This document shows positions 37,364 to 48,730 of a stretch of 64,000 bases of DNA, piece after piece. The DNA comes from Fomes fomentarius. Lineage: Eukaryota; Basidiomycota; Agaricomycetes; Polyporales; Polyporaceae. The stretch is taken from NCBI GenBank assembly GCA_022606135.1, contig JABYQN010000009.1, forward strand, positions 1,575,001 through 1,639,000. The letters run 5' to 3'. The number at the start of each line of letters is the position of its first letter. Within the stretch, counting starts at the first letter, position 1. A program made the position numbers and the translations under genes. The notes below the pieces were generated by a model. That model was not told where the DNA came from, did not search any database, and was given only the letters and a program-made list of their open reading frames with translations.

Positions 37364-38532
37364 ATGGCATCCTTCTGCGTCGAGACCTTCCACGGCAGTA
37401 CCTGCCGCATCCCGGGCTGCAAGAACGACCACCAGGCGCGGATCTGCCTGGTCTGCGCCGTCAACTGCACGAGCAAGGCCGCGCACATCGCGCACCTCGA
37501 CAGCCGCAAGCACCAGCTCGCCGAAGAGTCCTGGTCCGCGCAGGACTCCGCCCTCCGGCCACTCTGGTGCCCCGCCTGCGACTCTACGACCGCCGGCGAC
37601 CTGGACTGGAAGGCCCATGTCGCGACCGAGAGGCACAAGACGCTCGTAGCCGAGTCGGGGTACCGAGCCCCGGGCGACAATGGAGAAGAGCGCTCTGAGC
37701 CCGAGCGTGAACCAGTCGTCTGGCCGCGCGATCTTTCGAGGCAGAATGAGCAGATCTACTTCTGCACGATATGCAAGAAGAACATGCCGCTCGGGAACGC
37801 CGAAAGCCATCGCCGCGGTGCGGTCCACCAGCTGCGCGAGACCGTCATGCGGTGGCAAGGAACGACCAAAGAGCAGGAGCGGGAGCGCGGCGGTGTCGAG
37901 GTGTCGCATCTGGAGAATGGGGTCGACCTAGGGGTAATCGGGGAAACGCCCAAGAAGAAAGAACGGGGGCTGCTGTGTATCAAGAACGTCCTGCCGGCGA
38001 CATCCAACGAGCACGTCACTGTGGACAACGTCGAAGTCAAGCCTTGTAACTGGCCCTCACAAATCGAGCTGTCTACCCCGTGAGTTCTCTTTTGTTTACG
38101 TATATTCGCGTGCCTCGAACATGAGCTGACTCAGCTTACCGTAGATTCTCTGCCGAGATTGTGGATTCTCAGAAGTCCATCTCTCCTGGACAAGAGCTCT
38201 GCATCCGCATCACCTGCAGTGCGAAGACACGCGGAGTATTTGAGGGCCGCCTGGTGTTCACAGTCAAGCAAGGAAACGAACGCGACTTCACCATTGTCCG
38301 GAAGTTGCGCGCTATCGTTCGCAACCCGAGCGTGCTGGCTCCCTCGGTAGCAGTTAACACCGGAGATGTGGCGCAGGCGCTCTCTGCGCTTTCCATCGAG
38401 GGAGACCGGACCGAGAACGCAACGAAGACAAAGTCTGCGAATAGCGAGACCGTTGACAAGGATGCCGCTCTACAGCAGCTCAAGGAAAACGTGAAGCGGG
38501 CGGAGGAGGTCTCGAAGCTTGTGGATCAATGA
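37364..38532 (+). CDS. Zinc-finger protein paralogous to the helicase N-terminal half
   Basis: Stand-alone protein equivalent to the N-terminal module of the gene at 32762. It opens with 'MASFCVETFHGSTCRIPGCK', a CX8CX4CX3H finger matching the helicase start. It then has 'ICLVCAVNC', 'WCPACDSTTAG' and 'FCTICKKNMPLGNAESHRRGAVHQ', corresponding to the helicase's other fingers. 'HLENGVDLGVIGE' matches '[11 protein letters not shown]' in the helicase. The single intron splits a Pro codon in phase 2 just before 'FSAEIVDSQKSISPGQ', the same site and phase as the helicase intron before 'FTVHFKG'. The second domain 'FEGRLVFTVKQG..VRKLRAIV' matches '[19 protein letters not shown]'. The tail is a charged helix (LKENVKRAEEVSKLVDQ) and no helicase motifs follow. 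It may bind RNA or a silencing partner. Confidence 0.85.
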
Positions 38533-39131
38533 GCCTCTTTCCATGGATTTATGGGGTTCATAGGATTGTCATGGACCTCCTCGTATTACCCCGTCGTCGA
38601 CTCTTCATATGGGGATCATCGTGTTTTCGAACCGTGTATGATATGCTCCTATTGAATGCCTTGTAAAGAACGTGATCTAAGAGCGTTTTGCCACCTACCC
38701 TCGAGAAAGCTCGCACACTCGAGATGCTATTGATGGTGTGCTGCCCGCTGTGCATATATCTGTGAACATAGAAGTTGGCAGGGATGCCCGTTACTGCGTC
38801 CAAAGGAACTGTCAAAATTCTGCATCGATGTTAGAGGTACCGCAACGGGTGTTTGGACGCACTCACCGATCACAAATGCGCACTTCCCCATTTACAACCC
38901 CTTGTTATGTCAGTACCAGATAATGCGCACGAAATCCACGAAAAGCCATCTACGATCAGCCCTACATCCACGCCAGTCCCCAACACAGGCTGCACCTTCA
39001 TCCAAACGAGGTCTTATAATGATACGTGCATAAAGTCCAACGACGAAAGCAATGCTTGCACGACAATCTATCTGTAAGCATCATAGGCTCGCAACTTCAC
39101 CATGGCCCGATAGTCAAGCCCATGACTAGAG
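38533..39131. other. Convergent spacer
   Basis: Between the 3' ends of the zinc-finger gene (+) and the NIPA gene (-). No other feature is seen. Confidence 0.45.
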
Positions 39132-40833
39132 TCACCGCCGCCCAAAGTCCACTTGCGAATCACGCGGGGTATGGCTCCCGCTTCTCGACCCGCGCCCGCC
39201 CCTCGCATGCCCATTGGGGTTTGGGCTTCCATGCGCACTCCCGTTTCCGAACCTCTCTCGGCGCCCGTATCGGAGCGCAGTCCGCTCGTCCGCCTCGAGC
39301 TCGTCGTCCTCTGCTTCGTGCAGCGTGTCGAGTCCGACGCCATCCGGGTCGCGTTCCTCGTCGCTCTCAAACGCCTGGAAGAGCGTCTGGGTCTGATTTC
39401 TGTACAGAGAGCTTCTCCGCCCGTGGCCTCCGTGGCCGCCGAATGGTGTAGAGGGGAACGTGCCCCCGATCGGAGTCCCCGCGGCGCCGTTCCAGCCGTC
39501 GATGGACATACGACCGTGTATGCTCAAGCGAGGGTGCATCAGGCCTGACTCGAGCGCGGAGTGGGGGTGGTGTGAGGCCACGGCGGGATCAGGTTTTCGG
39601 GAGATTTCGAGGAGGTGGACGCCGAGGAATGTAGTGATGAACCCTGCGAGAAGCGAGATGGAGTTTGCAGGGTCGTCGGTGTTGAAGCCCTGGAAGAGGA
39701 TGACGGATGCGACTATTGTCGCTGTCGAGAAGCCGACGTAGTACATCGGGTTGACTCTGTGCAGGACAATGTGTCAGTGTTTGAGAGACAGGGAACTGGG
39801 GAACTGAGAAGTGAGGGACGTACACGTTGGTGGAGAAGGTGTCGAGGGCTTTATTGAAGTAGTTCATTTGCACTAGAATGCACACTGCGACAGTGATACC
39901 GAAGATGTATGTACTTGGGTGCGAGAACTGATTGTTGCCGCCCAGAGTGAGCTTGACAGCAACGCCGAAACCCTTGATAGCCATGACGGAGACTGAGCCC
40001 ACGAGGGAGCATATTGAGATATACACGGTCGGATTCGTGCGTCCGTACTTGGGAACGACAAGGTATATCATGACCAGACTGAAGACGAGCACCGTAAAGC
40101 AGTACAACATGAAGCCTGAGGCGGGACATCTACTGAGCCGAAAGGAGACGTATCACGTATAGGAATGCGCACCTGGCTGTCGTGCGAACTCCAGAATCTC
40201 ATCGACTGTCTGCACGTCCCTATCTGGCGGGGCATGAAGTACAATGATGAGGGAGCCTAGTAGACATAGGGAACATCCCACTCTGCCTAGATGACCAAGT
40301 TCTTCGTTCAGAAGGAAGGAGGCAAGGATGGCGCTACAGATAGGATGTAAGCGGTGAATAGAAAGTGGGTGCATGGAAGCACGCACCCGATGATTACGCT
40401 CAGCGCACCGAGAGGGGTGACGAGGATTGGGGGTGCAAAGGTGTACGCCGCGAAGTTTGCGACTAAATAGTTGTGAATGGTTAGAGTAGCAGTGACGGAC
40501 GGCGACTTGAGACATACCTTCTCCAACAATTACTTGGCGAATGCAATTAGACCAGCCGGAAGGCATACCCAAGAATATGCCTACTCACACGTTGACATGC
40601 CCGCCCACCACATTGGATTCCTTATGTAGCCATAGCTATCTGTTGCAGTTGAGTATGCGGACTGCTCTCCCGCTTGGTTGAGACCCTGTTCGCACGCGCC
40701 CCTTTTGAGTCTCTGGAGAGCGAGCGAAATGTAGCCAAAGGGATCCGACCTTTTTCGTCAAGATGAAACTAGTGCCGATAGCCAACGAGCTAGAGATGGC
40801 CAGCGAGAGCCCAATATACTTGTCTTCTACCAT
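39132..40833 (-). CDS. NIPA-like (DUF803) magnesium transporter
   Basis: Polytopic membrane protein of the NIPA/DMT superfamily, a likely Mg2+ transporter of the plasma membrane or endosomes. The start at 40833 gives 'MVEDKYIGLSLAISSSLAIGTSFILTKK', then 'GLNQAGEQ' and, after splicing, 'YIRNPMWWAGM', a NIPA hallmark. 'NFAAYTFAPPILVTPLGALSVI', 'ILASFLLNEELG' and 'CLLGSLIIVLHAP' are further transmembrane segments. 'FSLVMIYLVVPKYGRTNP', 'ISICSLVGSVSVMAIKGFG' and 'LVQMNYFNKALDTF..VNPMYYV' complete about nine helices. The cytosolic C-tail (about 39140-39600) is hydrophilic, rich in Gly, Ser, His and Asp/Glu, and is probably disordered. The gene is divergent from the aminopeptidase, with about 350 bp between starts. 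Confidence 0.93.
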
Positions 40834-41182
40834 TTCATAGATTTCGTGCCGGAATCTTCGAGCAGAGCAAATTAGTGTATGATGAGAGGGAGCGTGTGCG
40901 TGTGCAGTAGTGGGGTATTATAGAATTCCGGTGAGCTCAGGAGAAACTAGGGGATACGTGCAGAGCACAGCTTAAGACAAAGAAGGGAGACGTGAAAAAG
41001 CAGCGCACACCGTCCAGAAAGACGTGCAGGTCGCAGAGAACGGCGAGGAGGAGGTCGGGTATGTGGAGGAAAGAGCGGATGCAAGCCGCGACGGTGCCAC
41101 GCACCATGTCGCGCCACGCAATTCTCAACTCAGGCGTCGATCCCGGCCCCGGCCCCGTCCTCCGCACGGCCCACCATTGCGA
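40834..41182. promoter_or_regulatory. Shared divergent promoter, NIPA / Xaa-Pro aminopeptidase
   Basis: The start codons at 40833 (-) and 41183 or 41300 (+) face away from each other. No TATA box is evident, as expected for housekeeping genes. Confidence 0.45.
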
Positions 41183-44100
41183 ATGGTGTTCTCACTCCGT
41201 GTTGTCTTTCCCTCCTGCTCCCATCCAGCAGGCTTCAGACACCTCTCGCTCGCGTTCAGGACAACACAGGCTTCGCGATTGCCACGATCATACGCGACAA
41301 TGGCTGCTCACGCGACTGTCGACACATCCTCCCGCCTCGGGGCACTCCGCGAGCTCATGGTCAGGCCGGAGTACAACGTGCAAGCTGTGGTGATTCCTAC
41401 CGAAGATCAACGCAAGTAGAGTTTATCTCAGTGCAGACGATATCGACGGGTACGATCGTGCTTGATCTTCTAGACTTCAGTGAATACATCGCGCAGTGCG
41501 ATGAGAGGCGAGCATTCATCTCGGGCTTCACTGGTTCTGCTGGTGCATACTCCCCTTTGCTTTGAGTCGCGTGGGGCTGCGTGTTGATGCGGAGGGGCTG
41601 CTGGTGATGCCAGGAACTGCGGTTGTGACCCCACAGGGTGCCTTCCTCTTCACAGACGGGAGATACTTCCTACAGGCGGAGAAGCAATTAGACCAGTATG
41701 TATCTCTCTTTGCGGTTTATCTGAACTCTCCCCATACTACACCATTGGTATTGAGTGAATGTACCAGGAACTGGACTCTGATGAAGCAAGGGCTACCAGG
41801 TGACTACTCCACCGCCGTTCTACCATAATGCCATCCTGAACGACGTGAGAGATGTTCCCACCTGGCAGGAGTTCTTGTCTAAGGTCCGAAGTGTTTCGTT
41901 CACTACTCTCTCCGCGCTCACACAACACGTCTGTATAGAATTTGGAGAAGAACACGCGCATTGGAATTGACCCCACGCTAATCGCTGTTTGTAAGTCTCA
42001 TCACATACTCGGAAGGACTGCGACTTACAGTCCATGTAGCGGATGCGGACTCCATCCACAAGGCCCTTGAGCCCAAACAGTCTGGGCTCGTATCGCTCTC
42101 ACAAAACCTCGTCGACCTCGTATGGACCGACAGGCCCCCTCGACCAGCGAACAAGGTGTTCCCATTGGACGCCAAATACCCTGGTATGGAGTGTACACTC
42201 ACGTGAAGCAGAAATAGCGTCTCATGGCACAATATCTAGGCGAGTCCCACGCCAACAAGCTCAAGAGGATTCGTGAAGAGCTCAAGAAGAAGGAAACGCA
42301 GTCCATAGTTGTCAGCAGCCTGGACGAGATCGCCTGGCTCCTCAATCTCCGCGGCTCTGACATTGCCTATAACCCTGGTCCGTGCTTAACTCCAGATGAT
42401 TTTGATTGTCCAGCAGTTCACATGCCACCCTCACAACTCAGTGTTCTTCGCCTACGTTCTCGTTGACGGCAACAAGACGCTCTTCTTCGTCAACGAGTCG
42501 CAAGTGGATGAATCGGTCCGCAAACACCTCGGTCCTGCGGTCGAGATCCACCCATACGATTCGTTTTTCTCTCATTTGACCAAGTTCGGTCAAGGGCTGA
42601 AGGGTTCTGTGCGTCTACCCTTCTTAGCTCATGTCTCTATCTCTAGCGCAAATGCTCACTGAGCATGATTGTCTCGAACGATTGCAGAAGGTACTAGTGA
42701 GTGACAAGGCAAGTCTCGCAGTAGCCAACGCTATCGGAAAGGTATGTTCCTATTCGCAATTCACACTCAAGACCGTGCTTACGGCTATGGACTTGCAGGA
42801 CAACATCACCGTTGCGAGGTCCCCAGTGACAGACTTGAAGGCGATCAAGAATGACGTGGAGGTTGAAGGTTTGTTTTCTGTCTTCACTGTAACAATCTAT
42901 CCACCGAACTGATTCGATCAACATGCTCTATTTGCAGGCTTCAGGCAGTCGCACCTCCGCGACGGCGCTGCACTCGTTCGGTACTTTGCGTGGTTAGAGG
43001 AGCGACTCAACGACAGCAAAGAGTTGACGGAGAGTGATGTTGCGGACCAGCTTGAGAAGTACCGATCGTACGTCACCCTCAATATCTTCTCGATGAAATA
43101 CCGCCTGAAGGCATTCTATCGCGTAGAGAGAACGAGCACTTCAAGGGTCTGTCCTTCCCCACTATCTCCGCGACCGGTCCCAACGGTGGTGAGTTATGAC
43201 AGAACTTTCCGTCGTGGACTGTGACTGACGCTACTCTACTATCCCCAGCCATCATCCACTACGAGCCTGTAAGGGATAGCGACTCGATCGTCAAGAAGGA
43301 CCAGGTGCGTTCTCAGTCTCATTCTAGCCGTATTGAGGTCAAGAACGCCCAACTGATGCCCCGGTTGAGATTTACTTATGCGATTCTGGGGCTCAGTACC
43401 TCGACGGTACTACGGATGTGACCCGAACATATGTGAGCATAAAGTTCACCCTCCGCAGTCGCGTGATTGTTTTCTCAGACAGCCTCGATGATCTCGGTCA
43501 GCACTTCGGCACGCCTTCTGCGGAAGAGAAGCGTGCGTTCACTCGGGTGCTTCAGGGTCACATCGCGATCGATACAGCTGTTTTCCCCAACGGCACCACC
43601 GGTCAGTCTTTATCATTCATGAGTACTGACTCGTCTGGTTCTGACACTGCATACAGGATACCTCCTGTGAGGAGTACGATAGATGCTGGTGTTTGAATTA
43701 GCTCACGTGTAATGCTCTAGCGACCCCTTCGCTCGGAGACCTTTGTGGGAGGATGGACTTGGTAAGCCGACCAATGCCACAAACTGAAAACGAATGAGGC
43801 TTATAGTCTTCTAGACTATAGGCACGGTACAGGTCATGGTGTCGGTGAGGGTCTCGTTCACACCTATTCGTCTTAACTGCTCATCATATCACAGGTCATT
43901 TCCTGAACGTGCACGAGGGTAAGATGCAATGTGTGACATCACTTATTTGCGTCAGTTCTCACTCCCTAGTCGTGCAGGACCCCACGGAATAGGCGTTCGC
44001 ATCGGTGAGTATATAACTGGTAGAGCAAAGCGATCAGAATGTTCACACTGAGGTCGATATCTAGCTTACAACAATACACCCCTCAAGCCTGGCATGACGG

Positions 44101-44531
44101 TATCCAACGGTTCGTCCCAACGGCACGCCTCCATGTGTAAATCATGACACGTGTGCTCACAACAAACCCACGCAGAACCTGGGTACTACGCGGACGGTAG
44201 ATACGGCATCCGGATTGAGAACGTGGTTGTCGTCCGCGAAGCGCACACGCCGAACAACTTTGGCGACAAGGGCTATCTGCGTTTCGAACATGTCACTCTG
44301 GTGCGTTTCCTCTCGCTTGTGTCGCTGCTTTCTTTGCACGTTGCTCATATGAATTCTCCTGGGCTACAGTGTCCGATGGGAAAGAACCTCATCGACGCGT
44401 CGCTTCTAAGCGAGAAGGAGAAAGAGTGGTTGAACGCGTACCACGAGGAGATCTTGGAGAAGGTGTCGCCGTTGGTGCAGAAGGACGAGCGCGCCCTGAA
44501 GTGGCTCCAGCGGGAATGCTCGCCGATCTAG
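41183..44531 (+). CDS. Xaa-Pro aminopeptidase (M24B)
   Basis: Metallopeptidase removing the N-terminal residue before proline. '[20 protein letters not shown]' at 41300 is the conserved cytosolic start. An in-frame ATG at 41183 adds 39 residues rich in Arg and Ser ending 'RLPRSYAT', which looks like a mitochondrial presequence. Family blocks: '[24 protein letters not shown]', '[11 protein letters not shown]', '[18 protein letters not shown]', '[13 protein letters not shown]', '[13 protein letters not shown]' (metal Asp), '[23 protein letters not shown]' (metal His), '[21 protein letters not shown]' (metal Glu residues) and '[18 protein letters not shown]'. The gene has about 20 introns and several exons under 40 nt. 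Joins I tested in the 3' half restore the frame. The first intron, 41412-41473, uses a GC donor (C|GCAAGT). Confidence 0.93.
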
Positions 44532-45138
44532 GCCGCGTCCGCGTATATACACTCGGATTGATTGGGATCGGGATAAACCTGCTTGCTATCAGTGGGTCTC
44601 TGTTGTCGTGTGCGAGCATCTCTTGCTGCCGTGAGCTCTGTAGACATTCGACCCGTGCGACTATGGGCTGTCAATTGCACTGTGCAGACACGATGGAGGA
44701 GCACTACGAGAGTTGGCTGACTCGTCCTATCATCGGCATCCGTCGTAGGTTTATGATAGAGGTTGTTGGTTCTACTATCTGAGTCTCTGCGGGGTAACAA
44801 ATATATGCCGGCCGCAACATCGCGATTTGGATGAACTGAGAAAGCCAGTGCGCTTAATGTTTGGTTGGTTTGGGGTTAGGGCGGGTGACGTCATGATACA
44901 CGACCTGGTTACGTAGGCGCCTGTGAGTGCATCTCGAGCATGCTGCATGTCTGTCTCATCCTGCCATCTGGTCCTTAGGACTCGCAAAGCTTTACTTCAG
45001 GCAACACTATATCAGAAGTTGAAGGGACGATCCTTACACGCTATTACCGGTAACAGCGCTGGCAATAATCGTAGGAGAAGTCTTCAAGCTTTTGTACTCC
45101 ACCCAACACTGCTGCCCACATCACATTTTTGTCGCAAC
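44532..45138 (+). other. Intergenic upstream of the SPATA20-like gene
   Basis: About 600 bp. From 44923 a frame is open and in phase with the downstream gene, so the last 200 bp could be N-terminal coding sequence or 5' UTR. Nothing else is seen. Confidence 0.45.
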
Positions 45139-48100
45139 ATGAGTGCAAGCGGCGATGGTGTGATCAAGCACATCAATCGACTAGCGCAAGCCAAGAGTCC
45201 ATACCTGCTTCAACACGCAAGTAATCCCGTGAGTAATGCGCACCCATCACATTCATGGGGCTCCGAAGTTGAAGATATTGACAGTTGATAGGTAGACTGG
45301 TATGAGTGGGGTCAAGAGGCCTTCGACAAAGCCAAGAAAGAGAATAAACCAATATTCCTCTCGGTGAGCTGACACTTCTAACATCACACGCTCGAGACAC
45401 TCGGGCTGATGGAGTGCACCTTCTTTGAAGGTTGGATACTCGGCTTGCCATTGTATGCGTTTCAGTCCTAAGGCCAAACATATACGCAGAGCTCTACAGT
45501 GGCTAACGGTCGAATGTCATTTTCATTGTAGGGTGCCATGTCCTCGCGCACGAGAGTTTTGAGGACGAGCTTACTGCCAAAATCATGAACGAATGTTACG
45601 TGAACATCAAGGTGGCTCATGGGCTCGCCCTGTATTTCCCGATTACCAATCAATTGATACGGCCTACAGGTGGATCGTGAAGAACGACCGGACGTCGACC
45701 GTCTTTACATGACCTTTCTCCAGGCCACTAATGGCGGAGGAGGGTGGCCTATGTCCGTGTGTCAGCATCTACAATCGCTTTCGTCTATAACTGTGTGCTG
45801 ATTGTACTATATGTGCGCGATACAGGGCTCACGCCTGATCTCCACCCATTCTTTGCGGGAGTAAGTCACTCATCGTCTGATAGGTTGGAGGACACAGCTC
45901 ACGAGCTACAGACGTACTTTCCTCCTGGCGCCTTCCGCCAGGTGCTCATGAAACTTGCTGAAGTGTATGTCTGATATCAGTGGGCGCCAGAGCCCAGCAA
46001 ATGTATGCTCACACACTTCTATCTTAGGTGGGAGAGAGACCCCAACAGATGTATCGCGTCCGGGAAACAAGTCATTGATGTCTTGCGAGAGGCATCAAAC
46101 GTACGTTATTCCAGTCTGCCTGTGCAAAGGCATTCTATACTTAGGTGCACATACAGACCGCTCCCGATGCGGCCATTGAAGTCAAACCACTGGCAGACAA
46201 AATCTTTAGACACCTACAAGCTCGCTTCGACATGACTCACGGAGGCTTTGGAGGCGCACCGAAGTTCCCGTCCCCATCACAAACGACGCACTTCCTATCC
46301 CGCTACGCTGCATACCACCTCAGCAACGCGGATGCCTCAGACGAGGAACGGAAGGCTGCAGAACAGGCCAGAGACATGGCGGTGTTCACGTTAACGAAGA
46401 TATATAACGGCGGCATTCGCGACGTCGTTGGGGGAGGCTTTTCGAGGTATTCCGTGGACGAGCGGTGGCATGTGCCTCATTGTGAGTATATGCGCTCCGA
46501 TAACATGTCTACAACGTACTCACATCGTGAGAGTAGTCGAGAAGATGCTGTAGGTGTCCAATGGATCTTGTGATTCCACTCAGCATGACTACTAATGGCA
46601 ATGCTAGATACGATGAAGCCCAGCTGCTCTCATCGGCACTTGAGTTGTATCAGCTGCTTCCGGACGCGTCTCGAGACAAGAAGACCCTGGAGCTCATGGC
46701 GAAAGACATTGTCTCTTACGTGGCGAAGGACCTTACGAGCCCAGAAGGTGGGTTCTACAGCGCCGAGGACGCCGATTCGCTCCCGACGAACGAGAGCACG
46801 GTCAAGAAAGAAGGCGCGTTCTACGTGTGGACTACTAAGCAGCTAGACGAACTCCTTGGATCGGACGCAGAGCTCTTCAAGTATCATTTTGGCGTGAATG
46901 AGGGGGCAACTGCGATCCCAGCCACGATATTCAAGGCGAGCTGAAGGGCCAGGTACGTTTGACTCTTGACCCTTGGTCATTCTGCCGTAATGATGTTCAA
47001 CGTGGTGGACAGAACGTGCTGTACACGGCACACAATCTCGAGGAGACGGCACAAAAGTTTCACCAGTCCGTGGAGGACGTGGAGAGGATCTTGGCGGCGA
47101 GCCTCACAACGCTGGGCGAGTATCGGGAGAAGCATCGCCCTCGCCCGCACCTCGACGATAAGATCCTTACATGCTGGAACGGTCTCATGGTACGACGGTT
47201 CGGTGCAATGGTCAATAAATCGAAACAGCCTGGGATTCACTGATACGGACTCGGTAGATCTCTGGTCTGTCAAAAACGTCTGAAGTCCTCGATGCTGAGT
47301 CCGAGATCGCCGCAAGAGCGCTCAAGCTGGCCGAGGATTCCGCTGAGTTCGTCAAGACGCACCTCTACGATGGGAACACTGGCGAACTGAAGAGGAGCTA
47401 CCGTGAGGGGCAAGGGCCGACCGGTCAGGCCGACGATTATGCGTTCTTCATCCAAGGTCCGTTTTCTCACTCATGAGAGTCTGAGTAAAGCCATCGACCG
47501 ATGAGTCCATGCAGGACTCCTGGACCTGTACGAGGCCAGCGCGAAAGAAGAATACCTCCTATGGGCGATTCGTCTCCAAGAGAAGCAGGACGAGCTCTTC
47601 TACGACCCCGACGGCGGAGCATACTTTGCCTCTGCGCCAGACGAGCATATCCTCATCCGCATGAAGGACGCTCAAGTACGTCCCTGGCCACTCCTCCCTC
47701 TGCACGCGATTACTTCTGACACTGATCGCGCTGTGCTCTCTCTCATAGGATGGCGCGGAACCGAGCGCGGTGTCGATCACGCTGTCTAATTTGCAGCGAC
47801 TCGCGCACTTCGCGGAAGACAAGCATGCTGCATACGAGGAGAAGGCGGAAAGCATCCTGGCGTCGAATGGGCAGTTGCTGAAGCAGGCACCGCATGCGCT
47901 CGCATCCATGGTCAGTGCTGCCCTCATGGCTGACAAGGGTTACATGCAGGTACGTACGAACCACACCTCATCAAACGAGTAGGGGTCATGTTATGTCCTT
48001 CTGTAGTTCATACATACAGGAGATTCGCAAGACTCGCCCTTATTGAAGCTGATTCGATCTGCGTTCATGCCGAACCGTGTCCTCGTGCACATTGATCCGG

Positions 48101-48276
48101 ACAGCCCGCCTCGGGGTCTTGCGCAGGCGAATGCGAGCGTGAGCAGCCTTATGGACGAGGTGGCGAGGAACCCGGGCGCGATCAAGGATAACGTTCGGAT
48201 TTGCGAGGACTTCACGTGTGGACTGCCGATCGAGGATGTCGAGCGATTGAATCAGAGAATTCCGCATCTGGTTTGA
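45139..48276 (+). CDS. SPATA20/YyaL-type (DUF255) thioredoxin-domain protein, one apparent frameshift
   Basis: N-terminal thioredoxin-like domain fused to an (alpha/alpha)6-barrel; the family role is unclear. The protein starts '[37 protein letters not shown]'. The redox motif '[19 protein letters not shown]' is assembled from a 22-nt exon (45431-45452) and the next exon. It continues with '[13 protein letters not shown]', '[26 protein letters not shown]', '[12 protein letters not shown]', '[27 protein letters not shown]' (through a 13-nt exon, 46537-46549), 'AEDADSLP' and '[14 protein letters not shown]', ending '[10 protein letters not shown]'. At the G run 46902-46906 the frame must shift to continue as '[20 protein letters not shown]'; read straight, it stops at 46944. 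The start at 45139 is conservative because the frame is open upstream. Confidence 0.88.
46902..46906 (+). other. Frame break at a G5 run in the SPATA20-like gene
   Basis: Upstream frame reads GVNEGAT... to a stop at 46944. The conserved continuation [16 protein letters not shown] is in another frame and needs one extra G. No intron with legal borders repairs it. The cause is a homopolymer assembly error or a true 1-nt deletion. Confidence 0.7.
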
Positions 48277-48730
48277 GGAGGAGACCTGCAGTGTTCTCCT
48301 AGTCACTCTTTTGAGAGCTATGCATCAGTACACTAGTCGATAGGAATACGGTACAGTGTTTATCGCGGCCGCTTAACCTCGGATTGCTGGTGGTCGAATG
48401 TACACCGCCGTCGTTTTCGGCCTTGCGCGCATATCACGCCCCGATATAGATATGCCACTATAGCTCGGCCATGCTCGGCCCAGCTCAGCGTACTTACTTG
48501 TATTCCAGCCGGATGTCCGTGATCATTGTATGTGCCATCCTGTGACAACACGGCACTCGATTGGTCGTGTAGTATGAATCAGTGCATATCCGCTCTTTGC
48601 ATTACAATTGACTCGTTGAGTTTCATGGAAGTCGTAGATCTTTCAACAAGAGGTTACATAATTACATGCTCAGCAAATGATTTGTCTGTATGCCTACATG
48701 AATGGAGCTAGATCTCAAGCAGACCCAAAC
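48277..48730. other. Convergent spacer at the left border of the AT-rich locus
   Basis: Between the 3' ends of the SPATA20-like gene (+) and the NTPase gene (-). Composition changes from GC-rich to AT-rich across it. I found no terminal repeat or target-site duplication by eye. Confidence 0.45.

Noticed and set aside
46882..46921. Very short intron (about 28 nt, GTGAAT...CCCAG) to explain the SPATA20 frame break
   Set aside because: It is too short for this genome and would not restore the conserved frame.
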